Origin: Macrothele yani
Lineage: Eukaryota; Arthropoda; Arachnida; Araneae; Macrothelidae
Length of the DNA stretch: 64,000 nucleotides
Reading direction: 5' to 3'
Assembly: GCA_039090855.1 (NCBI GenBank)
Contig: CM077002.1
Coordinates: forward strand, 84,944,194 to 85,008,193
Under the pieces are notes generated by a model that was not told the origin of the DNA, made no database searches, and saw nothing but the letters and a program-made list of their open reading frames with translations. The stretch's first letter is position 1; each line of letters starts with the position of its first letter. Positions 45,031 through 57,778 of this stretch are shown here, piece by piece. A program made the translations under genes and the position numbers.

Positions 45031-47374
45031 GATAGTATTTTTGATTGTTTTAAGTACATGCTGTGCTTTAAGTTATGTTTATATACTGAATTACCATTAT
45101 TTTATGAACTATGAAAAAAATGTTTAATTTCAGGTTTGTTGACATTTTACTGCTTCTCTTACGACTGTTAATTAGCATTTCTGTCGTTCCTACAGTGAGA
45201 TAAATGGGAAAACAATTATACTACCGATTTATTGAAAACAACACGACCTGCAATATTTTAAGCGCAACACATTAATATCAGGGATTTTCTTCTGAATGCA
45301 TTTGTTTCACTGTAGCATGAATAGGATGCTGCCGCGTTCAAGAACGGTTGCTATTGTTACTGAACGCTTGCGAATATACACTTAGGAAGAATAAATAATA
45401 TGTAATTAGTGTTTGTTGTCTGGTTGGTTTTTAGCAGCATATTTTTCGAGATTCATGGCATTCAGATGAAAATACATTATTTCTGAAACCAACCAACTGG
45501 CAAGCCACGCGCTCGTGGTTTGCGTGTGTATCACAAACTCCTAACGTTTTCTGAAGGAAAGCGTACCTTCGATATAAAAGGAAAACTAATGTAACATTTA
45601 ATAATCAAATTGTAAAATCACCTTTCAGCAGTTGCGCCATGATTCTCTTCATACAATGTTTTTCATTCAGTAATTATCAATGTCAAACTTTTGTTATTGC
45701 TGTGAACAATTACAACTGGAACCAAAACTATAAGATAACAGTGATATTTAGTAAAGTTGTAAAGTTGGTTAGATAAAAGCTGCTTCCGTCGCTTAACGCT
45801 TGCGCAGTGGTGTTTTGGCGTGGGATTGCACCCTCCCCTTCTTCTTCAGTAGTACTAGAATTAGTTTATGACTTTTTTGTTGTTGCTGTCTAAAAGAGCC
45901 ACTGCTCTTGCATACGTAGGGTCCTGCATGTATGGACATGGACATTAAGCAGATGATTGCGAGTTAGTAAGTGGTTAAATGCACCTTCCATCTGGAAAAA
46001 GAAAAGTGTGAGGGTGAAGATGTTCCCCAAGGTAGGTCAAAATGAGAAAAAGAAAACCTCCTAAAAATTCAGACTTTAAGTAAGAACCAAAAGATCAGTA
46101 TTCCTGATAATTGATTACAAGTTATGCGATATAAACAATCCTTTCATTTATCTATAGCGTTCATGAGCGATTTTAATTAACATACATGAGACTGACGAGG
46201 GAAAAAAACAAAGCTGTATTATTTAATTTGGTGAAAAATCAGACTGCCCAGTGAGAAAGTGTGAGTTTTACGCAGCATGAACAAAACTGAATCGTTCACT
46301 GTAATTTATTTATGAAAATATTTAACTAAATCACACCACTGTAATCACAATTATAAAATTACTAAATACCAAACAAAATAAGGTGGTTTTGAAAGACATA
46401 GCTTCAAACAGTTTTTTTTTCCTGGTTTTGTTCTTGTACTTGCTAGAACATTAGCTCTGGTTTCCTCTTGCGTGCAAACCAAGGAGGTTAGAAGTAAGAA
46501 GAGGTGGCAACAGCCCCTCTCCCTGTGCTTCTGGCGTGACGCCACTTTTTATCAGCTGACTACGCCAATGCGCCCAACCTAAGAATCTCCTGTATATCTC
46601 TATGGGGAAATCTCGATTTTGAACGGGGTTTTCGGACACCTACTCTACATATACAGACATGAAAAAAATTGAGGCTGAAATATTCATTCCCATATGAAAA
46701 ATTTTCCAGAAAAAACAGGAAAATATGTGTTGGTATTTCTTTGAAAAATTGAACAAAATAATGATTTTTTGACCGGAAGTGCATGCTGCGTATGGTTACT
46801 TGCATACTGCGCATGTGCAAGTAACCATGCTTAAAATATAACAAAAACTCTAATGTTGAGAAATACGAAGTCGGAAATATTCCTTGTTTGCATTCTTGGT
46901 TTGCATGGTCTGTATGCGCTAAGCGGAACTGCTTGAGGCACAGGAAGCGACGTCACGTTTCCTAACTCCCGCAGACTCCCACCAATTCAGAGAGAGGATC
47001 GAAACAGCTGATCTATTTTGGCTTCACTCAAAACGGGTGCTTTTGCTTCCTCTTCTTCTAACCTCCTTGGGGCAAACCCTACTTTCTTCTTAGCAAGTTC
47101 GACAGCCATATTTGTCTTTTGTTCACTTTGCCACTGCACAGCATCCACTGTTTACTTTTTTTCTGCTGATAGTTTTCCCTTACCATTTTTCTTTGTTACT
47201 TTTTTTTTTTATTCCCTCAGATGACAGTTTTATCCATCATGCTTAAAGAACTTTCAGCCTGATAACCATGAATTCTGATATCGGAGCTTTCACTATTTTA
47301 AATAAATGGTGTAATTTTCAGAGAATGAATAGTTTGTTTTGAACACCATGCATCAATTCTTACAAACTTCGTCA
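45031..47374. other. Non-coding stretch, nothing firm
   Basis: A perfect 13-bp-arm inverted repeat at 46792-46828 (ATGGTTACTTGCA). A 40-codon minus ORF at 46987-47109 (MAVELAKKKVGFAPRRLEEE...) faintly resembles the basic N-termini of hAT proteins, but is too short to call. Otherwise AT-rich. Confidence 0.4.
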
Positions 47375-47990
47375 CTTTCGTTTTTGGAAATTTCCCCCAC
47401 CCTTATCAAGCTAAAATGCACACACATTTATGAGGGTGATGACATTTAACAACTACATAGGAGTGGGAACATCGCGGGGGAAAAAATACAGTTACGGAAG
47501 AAATCTTCTCTCCGTCCGACTTCCGTTTTCGGAAATTTATTCTACATTTTCAAGCTGAAATACAAATATTTATGGAATAAAATTATATCTAACAATACTG
47601 GGTAGAGGAAACATCGCGAGGGAAAAAAAATACGATTACGAGAGAAATCTTGCCTCCGTCTACTTTCCGTTTTCGAAAGATGAAATTCTTCAAATTTAAA
47701 AAAAAAAAAAAAAAATCCAAAATTTCAGTTCAGTTGTGTATCGATCTCGTGGATGGTCCAAATGATAACAAATGAGACGGAATTCCTCGAATCAGCGTAA
47801 AAATCTCGTGGCCGAAGATTACGGGGAGATTTTCGGGCGGCCTAACTTCCGTTTTCGGAAATCGTTGCCTACAATTTCAAGCTGAAATTATGCAATGAAA
47901 TTATATTTAACAATACTGAACAGAAGCAACATCGCGAGAGAAAAAAAAATAGGATTACGGGAAAAATCTGCACTCCGTTTCCGAACGTTT
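47375..47990 (+). repeat. Diverged tandem repeat, three to four units
   Basis: Blocks ACATCGCGAGGGAAAAAAAA, TTCCGTTTTCGGAAAT and TTTCAAGCTGAAAT recur in the same order near 47469, 47609 and 47929, with an interrupted unit between the last two. First spacing about 140 bp. Confidence 0.7.
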
Positions 47991-48323
47991 AAAAAACAAA
48001 ACAACGTCCCCAGACGGAATATGACCCCCCCCCCCCCCCCGAAACAAATACCCCGAAAATTTCTTCACTTTCGCATCGATCTCAAAAATGACAAAAAAAA
48101 AAAAAAAAAAGGAGGGGACTCCGCGAATCCGCGGAAGAATCTTACGTACGAATTAACCACTGAATCGATTTCGAATGTCGTAAGATTACGCTAAAATATC
48201 GACGATGACCGGTAAATTTTAACTTTTGGCGCAGATTTCGTCAAAATCGCGATTTTTACAGAATGGCGCAAGAACAACGTTTTGGTGCGGGCTGGCAGCC
48301 CTGACATTTTATACTCTGGGCCA
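47991..48323. other. Homopolymer-rich stretch
   Basis: C12-14 run near 48027-48040 and A18 run near 48094-48111. No gene or repeat unit recognised. Confidence 0.5.
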
Positions 48324-49261
48324 GTTACGGCAGTGCCGGGGGAACAGCCGGGGCGCAAGCCCCGGCTGCTGTATTGAGAGAGGCGCCAAATTGGCTCTGG
48401 GGAAAGAAAAGAACTTTCGAGAGGAACGAAAAGAAAAGCGTAAAAGATTTTTTTTATTAATAAAAAAAAAAAAAATTAAAGGAAGAAAGATTTTTTGCTT
48501 AATAGACTTTTAGATTTTTTTGCTTAAAGAAAGATAGATTTTTTTGCTTAATGGAAAATAATCTGAGATAAGAAAATACCTCAGAGAAGGAGAACAAACG
48601 TCGTCTCTTTTGGGTGAAACGATGTCAGGTCAAATCGGGAACGAAAGTAGCATTATCGGAAAATTACGTGAGAACTGTAGGCAACACTGGCGCTGGCACA
48701 ATCCAGTCCAGCCTTGCGTTGGCTAAGCAAGGTCTTTTTCTCAAAGAATATCTAACTGATAAGAAGGTAAGGCTCAGCGAGACGTAACTAGCGCCACTAT
48801 ATTATGCGGCAAAGAATTACTACACAGAAGCCAACATTACAGGCTGATGCCGCAGGATGCCGAGCAGACTGAGTTAGACTGAGCATGCGTGTTTGTGTTC
48901 AAAGAATATAAACGCTTGTTTGTGTTGGCGTTTTGTTCAAAGGTTTTGTTGTTCTCATCTAGATCTGCGTTTATATTACAGCCATGAAATACACATACTC
49001 CATTCCGATGAATAACAATTCATGGAATGGAGTGGATGAATAACAAGAACAAATTTGAAACCGTTTGAAACAAATATCCTGGAAAACCATTAAAACAACG
49101 TTTGCTGAAAAAAGCTATCGTTACGTTGAAAAAATTAATTTATCAATTATATGAAACTGACTTTTATGAAAAATACCTCGTAATATTGTAAAATGAAAGA
49201 GGGAAGCATTCGATTACACATTGCATACCAAAGAGACAGCTTTAAGGATGCACTCGAACGT

Positions 49262-49334
49262 GAGGAATTAGTCCGGTCGGTAGAGAGCTCAGCTATTCAC
49301 GCCAACGGCCCAGGTTCGAACCTACTCAGATACG
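49262..49334 (+). other. tRNA-like sequence (SINE head or pseudo-tRNA)
   Basis: TTAGTCCGGTCGGTAGAG resembles box A, and CCCAGGTTCGAACCTACTC an intact box B, about 35 bp later. It lies in the 5' part of the hAT element. It cannot be folded into a convincing acceptor stem by eye. Confidence 0.4.
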
Positions 49335-51313
49335 AACGAATGTTTTTCAGATCTGTTGAGAAAATTTCCCCAGCGCAGTGCGTTTAATTTACAAACTTCG
49401 GAAGGGTAGAAAAAAAAATTGTAGCTTTGAGAAACTGCGGTTGTCTTTGCTTTTTTTTTTTCTTTTTTATTATTATGGCTACTACTGGGAAATTGGCGGA
49501 CAGTGCTGGCCCAGCAAGACTGTTTTTGCTGGGTACCTAATGTTTACGTTTTGTGGGAACCCATTCCTTTGCTTTGCTACTGAAAATTCCATGCAAACAA
49601 TTTTTAATACGAAGTACCACGAATCCCATGGAAATTCAAAACCAGCCTCAGCATTTTTGACATTTAAGGTATATTGTAAATGTGAAATTCATGCCAAGCA
49701 ATCTGGTATTACTACGGTGCTTAAAGTGAGAATAAAACTGCTAAAATTTCCTTAAAATAATATTGATTGCTAATGTATATATTTGTTTCACCAAAAGAAG
49801 GGACAGGAGGGATACTCAGAAAAGAACAAAAAGAAAATGCTTTAGTAGACCCAAATGAGACCGAAGGAAACAGTCGCAGATCAAAGCTTAGCTTCCTTTC
49901 CGTGAAATAGGCTTCCCGTCCCGTGTCTCCTACGCTTTTTGCGTCTGAATGTTAACTTTCCCGCAGAGCATCTGCGGCCGCATTACATGGTGGCGCTGCT
50001 GTCGCCTGTTTTACATTATCTCTACGAGAGTTGAGCTTCTTCACGCGAAGCGTTTATATTCTTTGTTTTTCTTGCGTCTTCTCTTTTGCGCGTGAGCGGT
50101 AACATAGGAGGTAACAGCCTAGGGCTCTCTCTACACGTGCAGTGCTAAACTATTTTTATTCCCCGCAATTCCTAACGAAGAAGTAAGATGCTGTTAATGA
50201 AAAGAAAGTTGTCAGGAAGTCAAAATGCTAAAAGAGCTCAGAAGAAGAAAATGGAAATTCAACAATCAGCAGAAATGTTTTCAACGTGGATGAAGTCGTT
50301 TGATCGTACTGACCAGGTCAGTGAAGAAGGTAAGGAGAGAAATTGTTATCGTCTGATATTGAAAACGTTAAAAATAGCCCATTGTATTTTAAGTAGAGAC
50401 CCGTGTAACCCCTCTGCCGGGGCCATAGTAATGGTTTTTAACCCTTATTAATATAATTGCCTTGCTGTTGATTTTTTGTCTTAAAATAACTTTTATTTTG
50501 TTTAATGTGATCGGAAAATATGTTTAACTGTGTAAATTTTCGAAATTTTTACTAACTGCCTAGTTGTCGCGTGGTAACTTTGTCGCTGATTTTAACCCTT
50601 GATTTGCAATGTGTCCGTATGAAATTGACAATGGAAAACTATGGACGTGATCAATGCGTAATCTGGGTTAATATTGTAAAAACAAAAGTGGCCTGACAAT
50701 TTATTAAATCCGGGTTTGTGATTGGGGGGGTCTAAAGACGTTAAATCGAACAAAGTGTTTCGCAAGGTATTTTTATTTAGATATTTGTGTGTGTGTTTTA
50801 AACGGCGTAACTGAAAGTGATGAACGAGCTTTTTTTAATGGCCGCTTGCGTGTATGAAACAGTTGTATTTGCAGGCTGAAATTTTTTTATGTGGTGCTTG
50901 TGTTTAATTTATGGATGATTTCTTGATGTGTGTTTTAAATGTTCAATGTTTTTATTAATGTGCGTGTTTGAAATGTTCAGTTATTACGGTGTGTTTAAAA
51001 TTATGTTTATTAATACTCGTAATCAGTGCAGTGGCGGCTTTTCAGGTGAAGTAGGTGAAGTGCCTCTTCACCTATTTTACTTAAAATAAAATTTTATTCA
51101 GTAATTTGTATAATATATTATTTTTTGTCTCTATTGTGTTACAAAATACTCAAAATTGTGATTAGATATCAATTCACATAGCGCGTTCAAGACGGAAAAC
51201 AAGTCCTCATACGCAAAACAGTGCAAATGAAGAGCCGAAATGAAAACCCTTGGAAGTCTGCAGCTGTCGACCAAGTTGCTATAGTAGCCGTGACGTCAAC
51301 CTCCCTATCTGGT

Positions 51314-51345
51314 CATCACCCCCTAATAGCTATTAGGGGGTGATG
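51314..51345. repeat. Perfect 32-bp palindrome
   Basis: CATCACCCCCTAATAG followed directly by its exact complement, no spacer. Located in the 5' part of the nested hAT. Confidence 0.95.
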
Positions 51346-51585
51346 ATCTGGCGCGCAGGTGAAGTGTTTTATCTTTCGGCTCCGAAGCTCTGCAGATGGA
51401 ATCGTGACCTTCGAAGGAGATCACGGTGAAACGTTATGTTTTACCCAGAGCATCTTGCAGTGTTGTGATACATGCTTTCCGAAAGGGATTTGTTTTTTCG
51501 TGCTTTGTGATTATTTGTCAAAAAGTTTAGCTGTTACTGTAGTTTCGTGTACAGTTTAACAGTTAGTGATAGTTTTAATTAAAGT

Positions 51586-53755
51586 ATGTATCCTGTGAAC
51601 GACATTGTTTGTAATTTATTACAAACTCCATTTAATCGGTGGAAAGATGAAGATAAAGGAGACATTTTACTTCAAGGACGACCGACGGATTCGCTGAAAA
51701 TTGTTGCCAAAAAAGAAATCAAGAAGAGTGGTAAATCCTACAATATTAATTTTAAAAATTGTTGGTTTTTAGAATATAAATGGCTTTGTAGTACTTCTGT
51801 GTTACAAAAGTTATTTTGTTGGCCCTGCTTACTTTTTAGTAATAAACATTCGGCGTGGAATAAAGACGGATTCTCAGATTTATTAAATATAACACGCTCA
51901 CTTCATAAACATGGTGATTCTAACGAACACCTGAAATGCGAGTTAATGCTAAGGAATTTTGAAAAAAATCAGAACACCATTGCCGATGCCCTGAGGGAGA
52001 ATGCTAGGCTTTTGAAAATGCATTTCAACGAAAACGTTCGTTTAAATAGGCTTTTCCTGCAGACAGTGATTGATGCAGTATTATAATTGAGCAAACAAGA
52101 ACTAGCATTCCGTGGCCATGACGAAAGCATGGACTCGATAAATCGTGGAAATTTCAAGGAATTACTTTCATTGTTGATATCAAGAAGTCCTTTAGAAATT
52201 CAAAATCAATACGAAAAGATAAAAAATGTGTTCACAGGTGACTCAAAAACTATTTAAAATGAATTAATTGAATGTATTTCTGAATATATAAACGATCACG
52301 TTGAAAATGAAATAAATGAAGTTCAATGCTTTTCTATTCAAGTAGATGACACCACAGACATAAATCAGACTTCTCAGTGCTCTTTAATAATAAGATTTGT
52401 TGATTCGGAAGGTGTATTGGCTGAGTGATTTTTGGGTTTCCACGACGTGAGTAGAGATCGAACGTCAGAAGCTTTATACAAAATGTTAGACAAAATTTTG
52501 GAACAATTCGATTATCAACACAAATTAATAGGACAATGTTACGATGGGGCAAGTGTAATGTCTGGACACTTGAATGGGCTCCAGAAAAAATCAAGGATAA
52601 AGCTTCTCAAGCTGTTTTTGTTCATTGCTTAGCACATCGTTTGAACCTTGTACTACAGCAGAGTTTTTCTAAAATTTCAAAGTGTCGTATATTTTACGCA
52701 AGCCTCACTGGAATTCCTTCGTTTTTTCACCACTCAGTGAAGCGATCTTATACACTCACATCTACAACCGCAAGACGCATACCAACCATAGCAGAAACTC
52801 GATGGTCCTCCACTTCAAAGTTAGTAAGTGTAATTGTTGAAGATTGGGATAAATTGAAGGAAATATTCGAATTTCTGACAAATAGTGAGCAATCAGACAA
52901 AAATCAATTCAACTTGCCAAGGAATTTTTAAATGATACGAACACTTCTGAATTTACATTTTTGGCTATAGTATTTAATGAAATTTTTGGCCCCACCAATC
53001 TATTATTCGAAATTTTGCAGAAAAAATCACTAGACATAAACTACTGTGTAACTCAAATAAAAAACTCGTGAAATTTTGAGTCATAAAAGGAACAATGAAG
53101 TATTTGAAACACTGTTTGGAAAAGCTAGCAAAATCACAGAAATAAGCAGATCTAAACGGGAATATGCTGCTCTTACACAAGAAACATTTTTAAAAATTAT
53201 AAACAATTGTATTTTGAAATTTGAGACCACATTCTTATGGAAATGGATATAAGATTTCAAGACTGTGAAAAACTTCAATTTGTTTGTCTTGCTGACACAA
53301 CCAAATTCGAACAATTTAATTCAAGCTTTCCTTCTGACGCATTTGAAAATCTACAACATTTTTACGGAAAACTATTTACTAAACTCCAGCGTCTTAAAAA
53401 TGAACTGAGTCTTGTATATGTCAACGAAAAATTTAGGAATATATCGACGCAAGAACTTCTTCGAGTGCTTCATGCAGATAAAGACATTTTTACAGAAGCT
53501 TATAAATTGGTTGCCCTCATTTTAACCATTCCATCTACAAGTGTGTCAGTGGAAAGAAATTTTTCTTGCCTTAAAAGAATACAAACTTACTCAAGAAACA
53601 CCATTTCTCAAGACAGACTTGCTTCTTTGGCAAATATTTCTATTCAGAAATATATTTTATTGATGCTTACGAACAAACAACCATTCTATGACGACATAAT
53701 CGACAAATTTGCAGCTTTAAAAGAAAGAAGAATTGATCTAATATACAAAAAATAG
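51586..53755 (+). pseudogene. hAT transposase of the nested element (ZMYM1-like), broken
   Basis: Reads MYPVNDIVCNLLQTPFNRWK, TTF-type finger (CWFLEYKWLCSTSVLQKLFC, WPCLLFS), then HGDSNEHLKCE, a core with FSIQVDDTTDINQTSQCSLI, QCYDGASVMSGHLNGLQ and VHCLAHRLNLVL, TRWSS, and C-terminal dimerisation ALILTIPSTSVSVERNFSCL with RNTISQDRLASLANISI. Stops near 52083, 52256 and 52427 and shifts near 52580, 52920 and 53050-53230 kill it. A different subfamily from the host hAT. Confidence 0.88.
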
Positions 53756-56339
53756 GTCAGTCCTCATATAGTGATTTTCATTGAAGACAGTAGATATCTT
53801 TTCATATTGCTCTTCACCTATATTTTCAACCACGAGCCACCACTGAATCAGTGATCGCGTTAACGCCTGGACACAGGCGTATTTTACGCATCAAAAACGG
53901 AAATGAATTCGTAAAAAAAGCTGGGACGAATTTTTACTTCTCCAAATATTTTAAAAACCGAATCTAGGTTTTTTTATTATCATCATTAGTCATTAATATA
54001 TATACCCCCCCCCCTTTAGTTGACTGTTGAACACAGAAGTTGCGCCATCGATAATGTAATTCCTTCCTCGCTCCCCACCCCAAGCTCTGACACTGTTCTC
54101 GGTTTCGCATATCTCGGGCTGCGGGAAAACACAACCCCGAAAGGCCAAGGCATGTGTGGACAAACGACTATCTCTGTCACCACTTGGGAAGAGAAATTCC
54201 AGTGACCTTGATCTCTGCTGCCGTGCCCGGTGAACAACAGAGCTACAAAAAAAAGCCGTAAATAGAGGGAGGAAGGCAACTTTTTTTTTTCGAGAGTTCT
54301 GAAGGAAAAAAAAATAGCTGTTCTGTATAAAAAAAAAAAAAAAAAGCTTGGCGTGGGGGCAGATTTCCACTATTTACAACAGAAATGCTTTCTGTTGTAC
54401 TTCTTTTTGGGGGGGGGGGGGAATCTAAAAATATGAGCTAGTAAGCGTGGTATATAATATTTTACATATATTCTGCGTATTTCTATACTTTAAATTTAAT
54501 GGAATTCATATTTTTTACGATTACCACAATACTTCCTTCATATAATTATCGTTATGATTTACATGCTGCACTTGTAGGAATCATACAATAGAACTTTATT
54601 TCATTTGTAGGAAAACTTCCTACTGTCCTACATAATGGTATTTTATTTCATATCTTCCCACAGATATTCCCAGAGAGCTGACGCAAAATAAAAATGAAGG
54701 AAGGCACAGTGAGCACCACGAGGAAGATCAGATAGTTGCAGTTAAAGAAGATCAGAACAAGGTCCAACTCCAAGAAAATGACATGAAGGAAAACGAGAAG
54801 CGTTCAGATCAAATGCAAGATGACGAAGAGGGTATAAATGTAGATTTGCGTATTGGTGGCACAGGAAAAAATATTCCGTCAACTTCTGGTGAATTGGATT
54901 TAGATTATCATGATCCAGGAAGTTGGCCTGAAAAGTTTTGTGATGCCCAAAGATGCTATTTGATAAGGATGAGAGCTGAAATTCGAGATGTCCATGAGCC
55001 TAATGATCTTGCTAACAGTCTAAGGGATATTAGGAAGCTTACCGAAGAATGGTTTTACAAACAGCTTCCAAACAATTTCAGAGTTCGGAGATCATGGTTA
55101 GCGTACAGTAAGTTGAAAAGGGAACTTTTATGTATCCCCTGCAGATTATTTTCAGATTCCATTCCCGATCAAAAGTTATCAACTCTAGTTAAAAAAGATG
55201 GGTTCACTCAGTGGAAGAAATTAAGTGATCGAATTCCAGAGCACGAAAACGCGTTAAATGACAAAATGTGTTTTTGTTCATGGAAGACGCTGGAGTCATC
55301 ATTGGTAACAAGAAAAGGCATAGATAAAGAGCTTCAAGAGCAAATCAGAGAAGATGAAAACCATTGGAAAGCTGTGTTGCTATCTATTGTTGATGTCATT
55401 GTGCATTTGGCAAAACAGGGTAGCCCGTTTAGAGGATCAGAAGAAACCAGTGACTTTGGTGACCCTAGCAGTGGAAAGTTTCTCAATACCACAGAGCTCG
55501 TTTCACATTACCATGCTCCTTTACGAGAACATATTGAACGCCACAAAAAAGGTCAGCTTACTTATTTTTCTCACGCAATACAAGATGAATTTTTGAAAAT
55601 AATTTTAAGAAAAATTAGGGAAAAAATACTGAACGACATTAAGGAAGCAAAGTATTTTTCCATGATGTTTGACTGCACTCCCGACGTAAGCCATCAGGAG
55701 CAGATGTCTCAGATTATAAGGTACATACGGGTTGATGAGAATGGTCCAGAAGTTGTTGAGAGCTTCATTGATTTCTTCACTGTGACGGATAAAACTGGTT
55801 CAGGCCTGTCAGAAGCCATCATAGATAAACTGAAAAGGGATGGGCTGGATATCAGCAACTGCATGGGCCAGTCGTATGATAATGGTGCTACTATGGCTAG
55901 AAAGAACAAGGGTGTTCAGAAACGTATCTTGGATAAGAATCTCTTAGCCTTTTTTATACCATTTGCAGCTCATTCACTCAATTTAGTGGGTTTCCACGCT
56001 GCTTGTGTGGTGGTAAAGGCAGAAACATACTTCGGTACACTTCACCGCCTTTATTTATTCTTTGCTGCATCAACTTCAAAGTGGAAAGTTCTTCAGGCTC
56101 ATGTGATAACCACACTGAAATCGCAGATACAAACCAGATGGTCAGCCAAAATTGAAGCCGTGCGAGTTGTTTTTTTCCAGCTGGAAAAAGCCATGAAGGC
56201 CTTAGATGAACTTAAGAACTACAGTAACTCAAACTTGGAAACGAAAAATGGAGCCAAAAATCTTTTGAAAGACCTATCAACATATGAATTTATTGTGATG
56301 ACCTGTTTCTGGTTCAAAGTTTTGAGTCATATTCACCGG

Positions 56340-56360
56340 TGGTCGTTAAACCTCGAATAA
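56340..56360 (+). mobile_element. 20-bp SINE tip inserted in hAT exon 2
   Basis: TGGTCGTTAAACCTCGAATA is the exact 3' end of the local SINE. It is flanked by a 24-bp perfect direct repeat (56316-56339 and 56360-56383) beginning AAAGTTTTGAGTCATATTC. This is an extremely 5'-truncated SINE with its target duplication; it introduces a stop into the transposase. Confidence 0.9.
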
Positions 56361-57552
56361 AAGTTTTGAGTCATATTCACCGGGTCAACAAACTTCTTCA
56401 AACAGAGGATATAACAATTGATATGTCTGCAAAGCACATCCGTGGACTCATCAAACTTCTGGAATCGTCTCGAGATACTTGTGCAAATGATGCAATCACT
56501 GAAGCCAGAGAAAAGGCAGAGGAACTTGGGTTGAGCCCCAATTTCCGTAAAGTTCGAATGAGGAAAAGGAAGACATTTTTGGATGAAGAGGTTCAAATGT
56601 CTACAGAAAAAAAATTCAAGATCCTTCTTTTGGAAGTAATGGACAGGGTGCTTTCAGAACTGAGAAGGAGATTTGTGGCAATCGAGGAACTGGATAAAAA
56701 ATTTAGCTTCCTTCATGGCTCCAAGTTCCAGTCACTTTCTGCGGATTAACTAAGGTCGAAGGCAGCTCAGCTTGGGGAGACGTATTCAGATAATATCTGT
56801 AAAGCTGAGCTTGAAGTAGAAGTAGAGAGCTTTAAGCATCACGCTCTGAGCCTCGACAGTAATTTGAAAACTGCATCTCCTAAAGCTCTCCTAAATTTCA
56901 TTTTCAAATGTAGACTTGAAGATGCGTACCCAAACATTTCAACAACACTTATGATTTTGTTGACACTTCCAGTGACTGTTGCATCAAACGAACGAAGTTT
57001 CAGCAAACTAAAGCTGATTAAAACGTACGTACGGAATACTATGAGACAGGAACATCTCTCAAACCTAAGTATAATTAACATTGAACACAAAGTGGCATCA
57101 CAAATATCATATGATGAAGTCATTAAAACCTTTGCAGCCAAGAAAGCTCGCAAGATAAAGTTATAGGAATGTTTTTGCAATCATTTTTGTACACTTTTAG
57201 CAGAATTTTTTGTGTTCACAACATAAGTGTAATTAAATAATACCTTCATTTTGATAATCTGGTAAAAGGCGTCCTGTATACACTTTTTTAAATAATTTTT
57301 TTGTTCAAACCATAACTGTAAATAAATAATACCTTAATTTTGAAAATCTGGTATAAAGCCTCGTGTGCAGAGGGGGGCGCCAGTCTGAGGTTTTGCCCCA
57401 CCAAAGAAAATTTCTAGTTCCGGCACTGGTTACGGTCACATGAAAACAACGCGGGGGAATGTCGGATATGTAAATTAGCGGTATACGTCACACAAAAACG
57501 CTTTAAAACGTATTTCTACACATAATAAATATCAAATATAACTGTAAATACG

Positions 57553-57765
57553 CCGCCCCGGTGGCGCAGAGGTCTAAGGCGCTGGCCTTTGATCATTCGT
57601 CCGTAAGGGGTCCGGGTTCGAATCCCGGTCAGGCATGGATGTTGTGTTCGTCTTACGGCACTGGCTCTCTCCCTTCGCTGGAACCAGTGACCCTAAATTA
57701 GGGACGGGCGACTGCTTATAGCCCATTGAATTGCTCCCGGTGGTCGTTAAACCTCGAATAAAAAA
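57553..57765 (+). mobile_element. tRNA-derived SINE, full-length copy
   Basis: Best copy of the family: GCCGCCCCGGTGGCGCAGAG with box A, GGGTTCGAATCCCGG (box B), CTGGAACCAGTGACCCTAAA, GACGGGCGACTGCTTATAGC, and 3' end GGTGGTCGTTAAACCTCGAATAAAAAAA. Flanked by a 13-bp duplication with one mismatch (AACTGTAAATACG, AACTGTTAATACG). The head is tRNA-like; the 3' half has no tRNA similarity and presumably matches a partner LINE. Confidence 0.92.
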
Positions 57766-57778
57766 AACTGTTAATACG

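Larger units (their letters stand above)
51029..53845 (+). mobile_element. Nested hAT transposon inside the intron
   Basis: Left end CAGTGGCGGCTTTTC, right end reverse complement CAGTGGTGGCTCGTG, and an exact 8-bp target duplication AATCAGTG at 51021-51028 and 53846-53853. 2817 bp. Subterminal AGGTGAAG motifs occur near both ends. A perfect 32-bp palindrome lies at 51314-51345. Confidence 0.93.
50188..57166 (+). pseudogene. hAT transposase (ZMYM1-like), two exons, SINE-disrupted
   Basis: Exon 1 (50188-50329) codes MLLMKRKLSGSQNAKRAQKK and on to VSEE; donor GGTAAGG at 50330. Acceptor CCCACAG ends at 54663; exon 2 resumes in frame with DIPRELTQNK. Then a TTF-type zinc finger (WPEKFCDAQRCYL, LLCIPCRLF), DUF4371-like core (HYHAPLREHIERHKKGQLTY, MMFDCTPDVSHQEQMS, FAAHSLNLV) and C-terminal dimerisation (LLTLPVTVASNERSFSKLK, LSNLSIINIEH). 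The frame is broken at 56360 by the SINE insert and by a stop near 56747; the rest is open. Intron length is 4334 bp, of which about 2825 bp is the nested hAT and its duplication. Confidence 0.85.
48331..57428 (+). mobile_element. 9.1-kb hAT transposon with intron-containing transposase gene
   Basis: Left end CAGTGCCGGGGGAAC, right end reverse complement CAGTGCCGGAACTAG; flanked by GTTACGG at 48324-48330 and 57429-57435 (seven exact bases; an eighth differs, where hAT makes 8). Contains a ZMYM1-like transposase gene with exons at 50188-50329 and 54664-57166. The intron holds a second full hAT (51029-53845) and exon 2 holds a tiny SINE insert. Without the nested hAT the element would be about 6.3 kb. 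Confidence 0.8.

Noticed and set aside
46987..47109. 40-codon minus ORF MAVELAKKKVGFAPRRLEEE... as a gene or hAT exon
   Set aside because: Too short and no continuation with splice signals that I could support.
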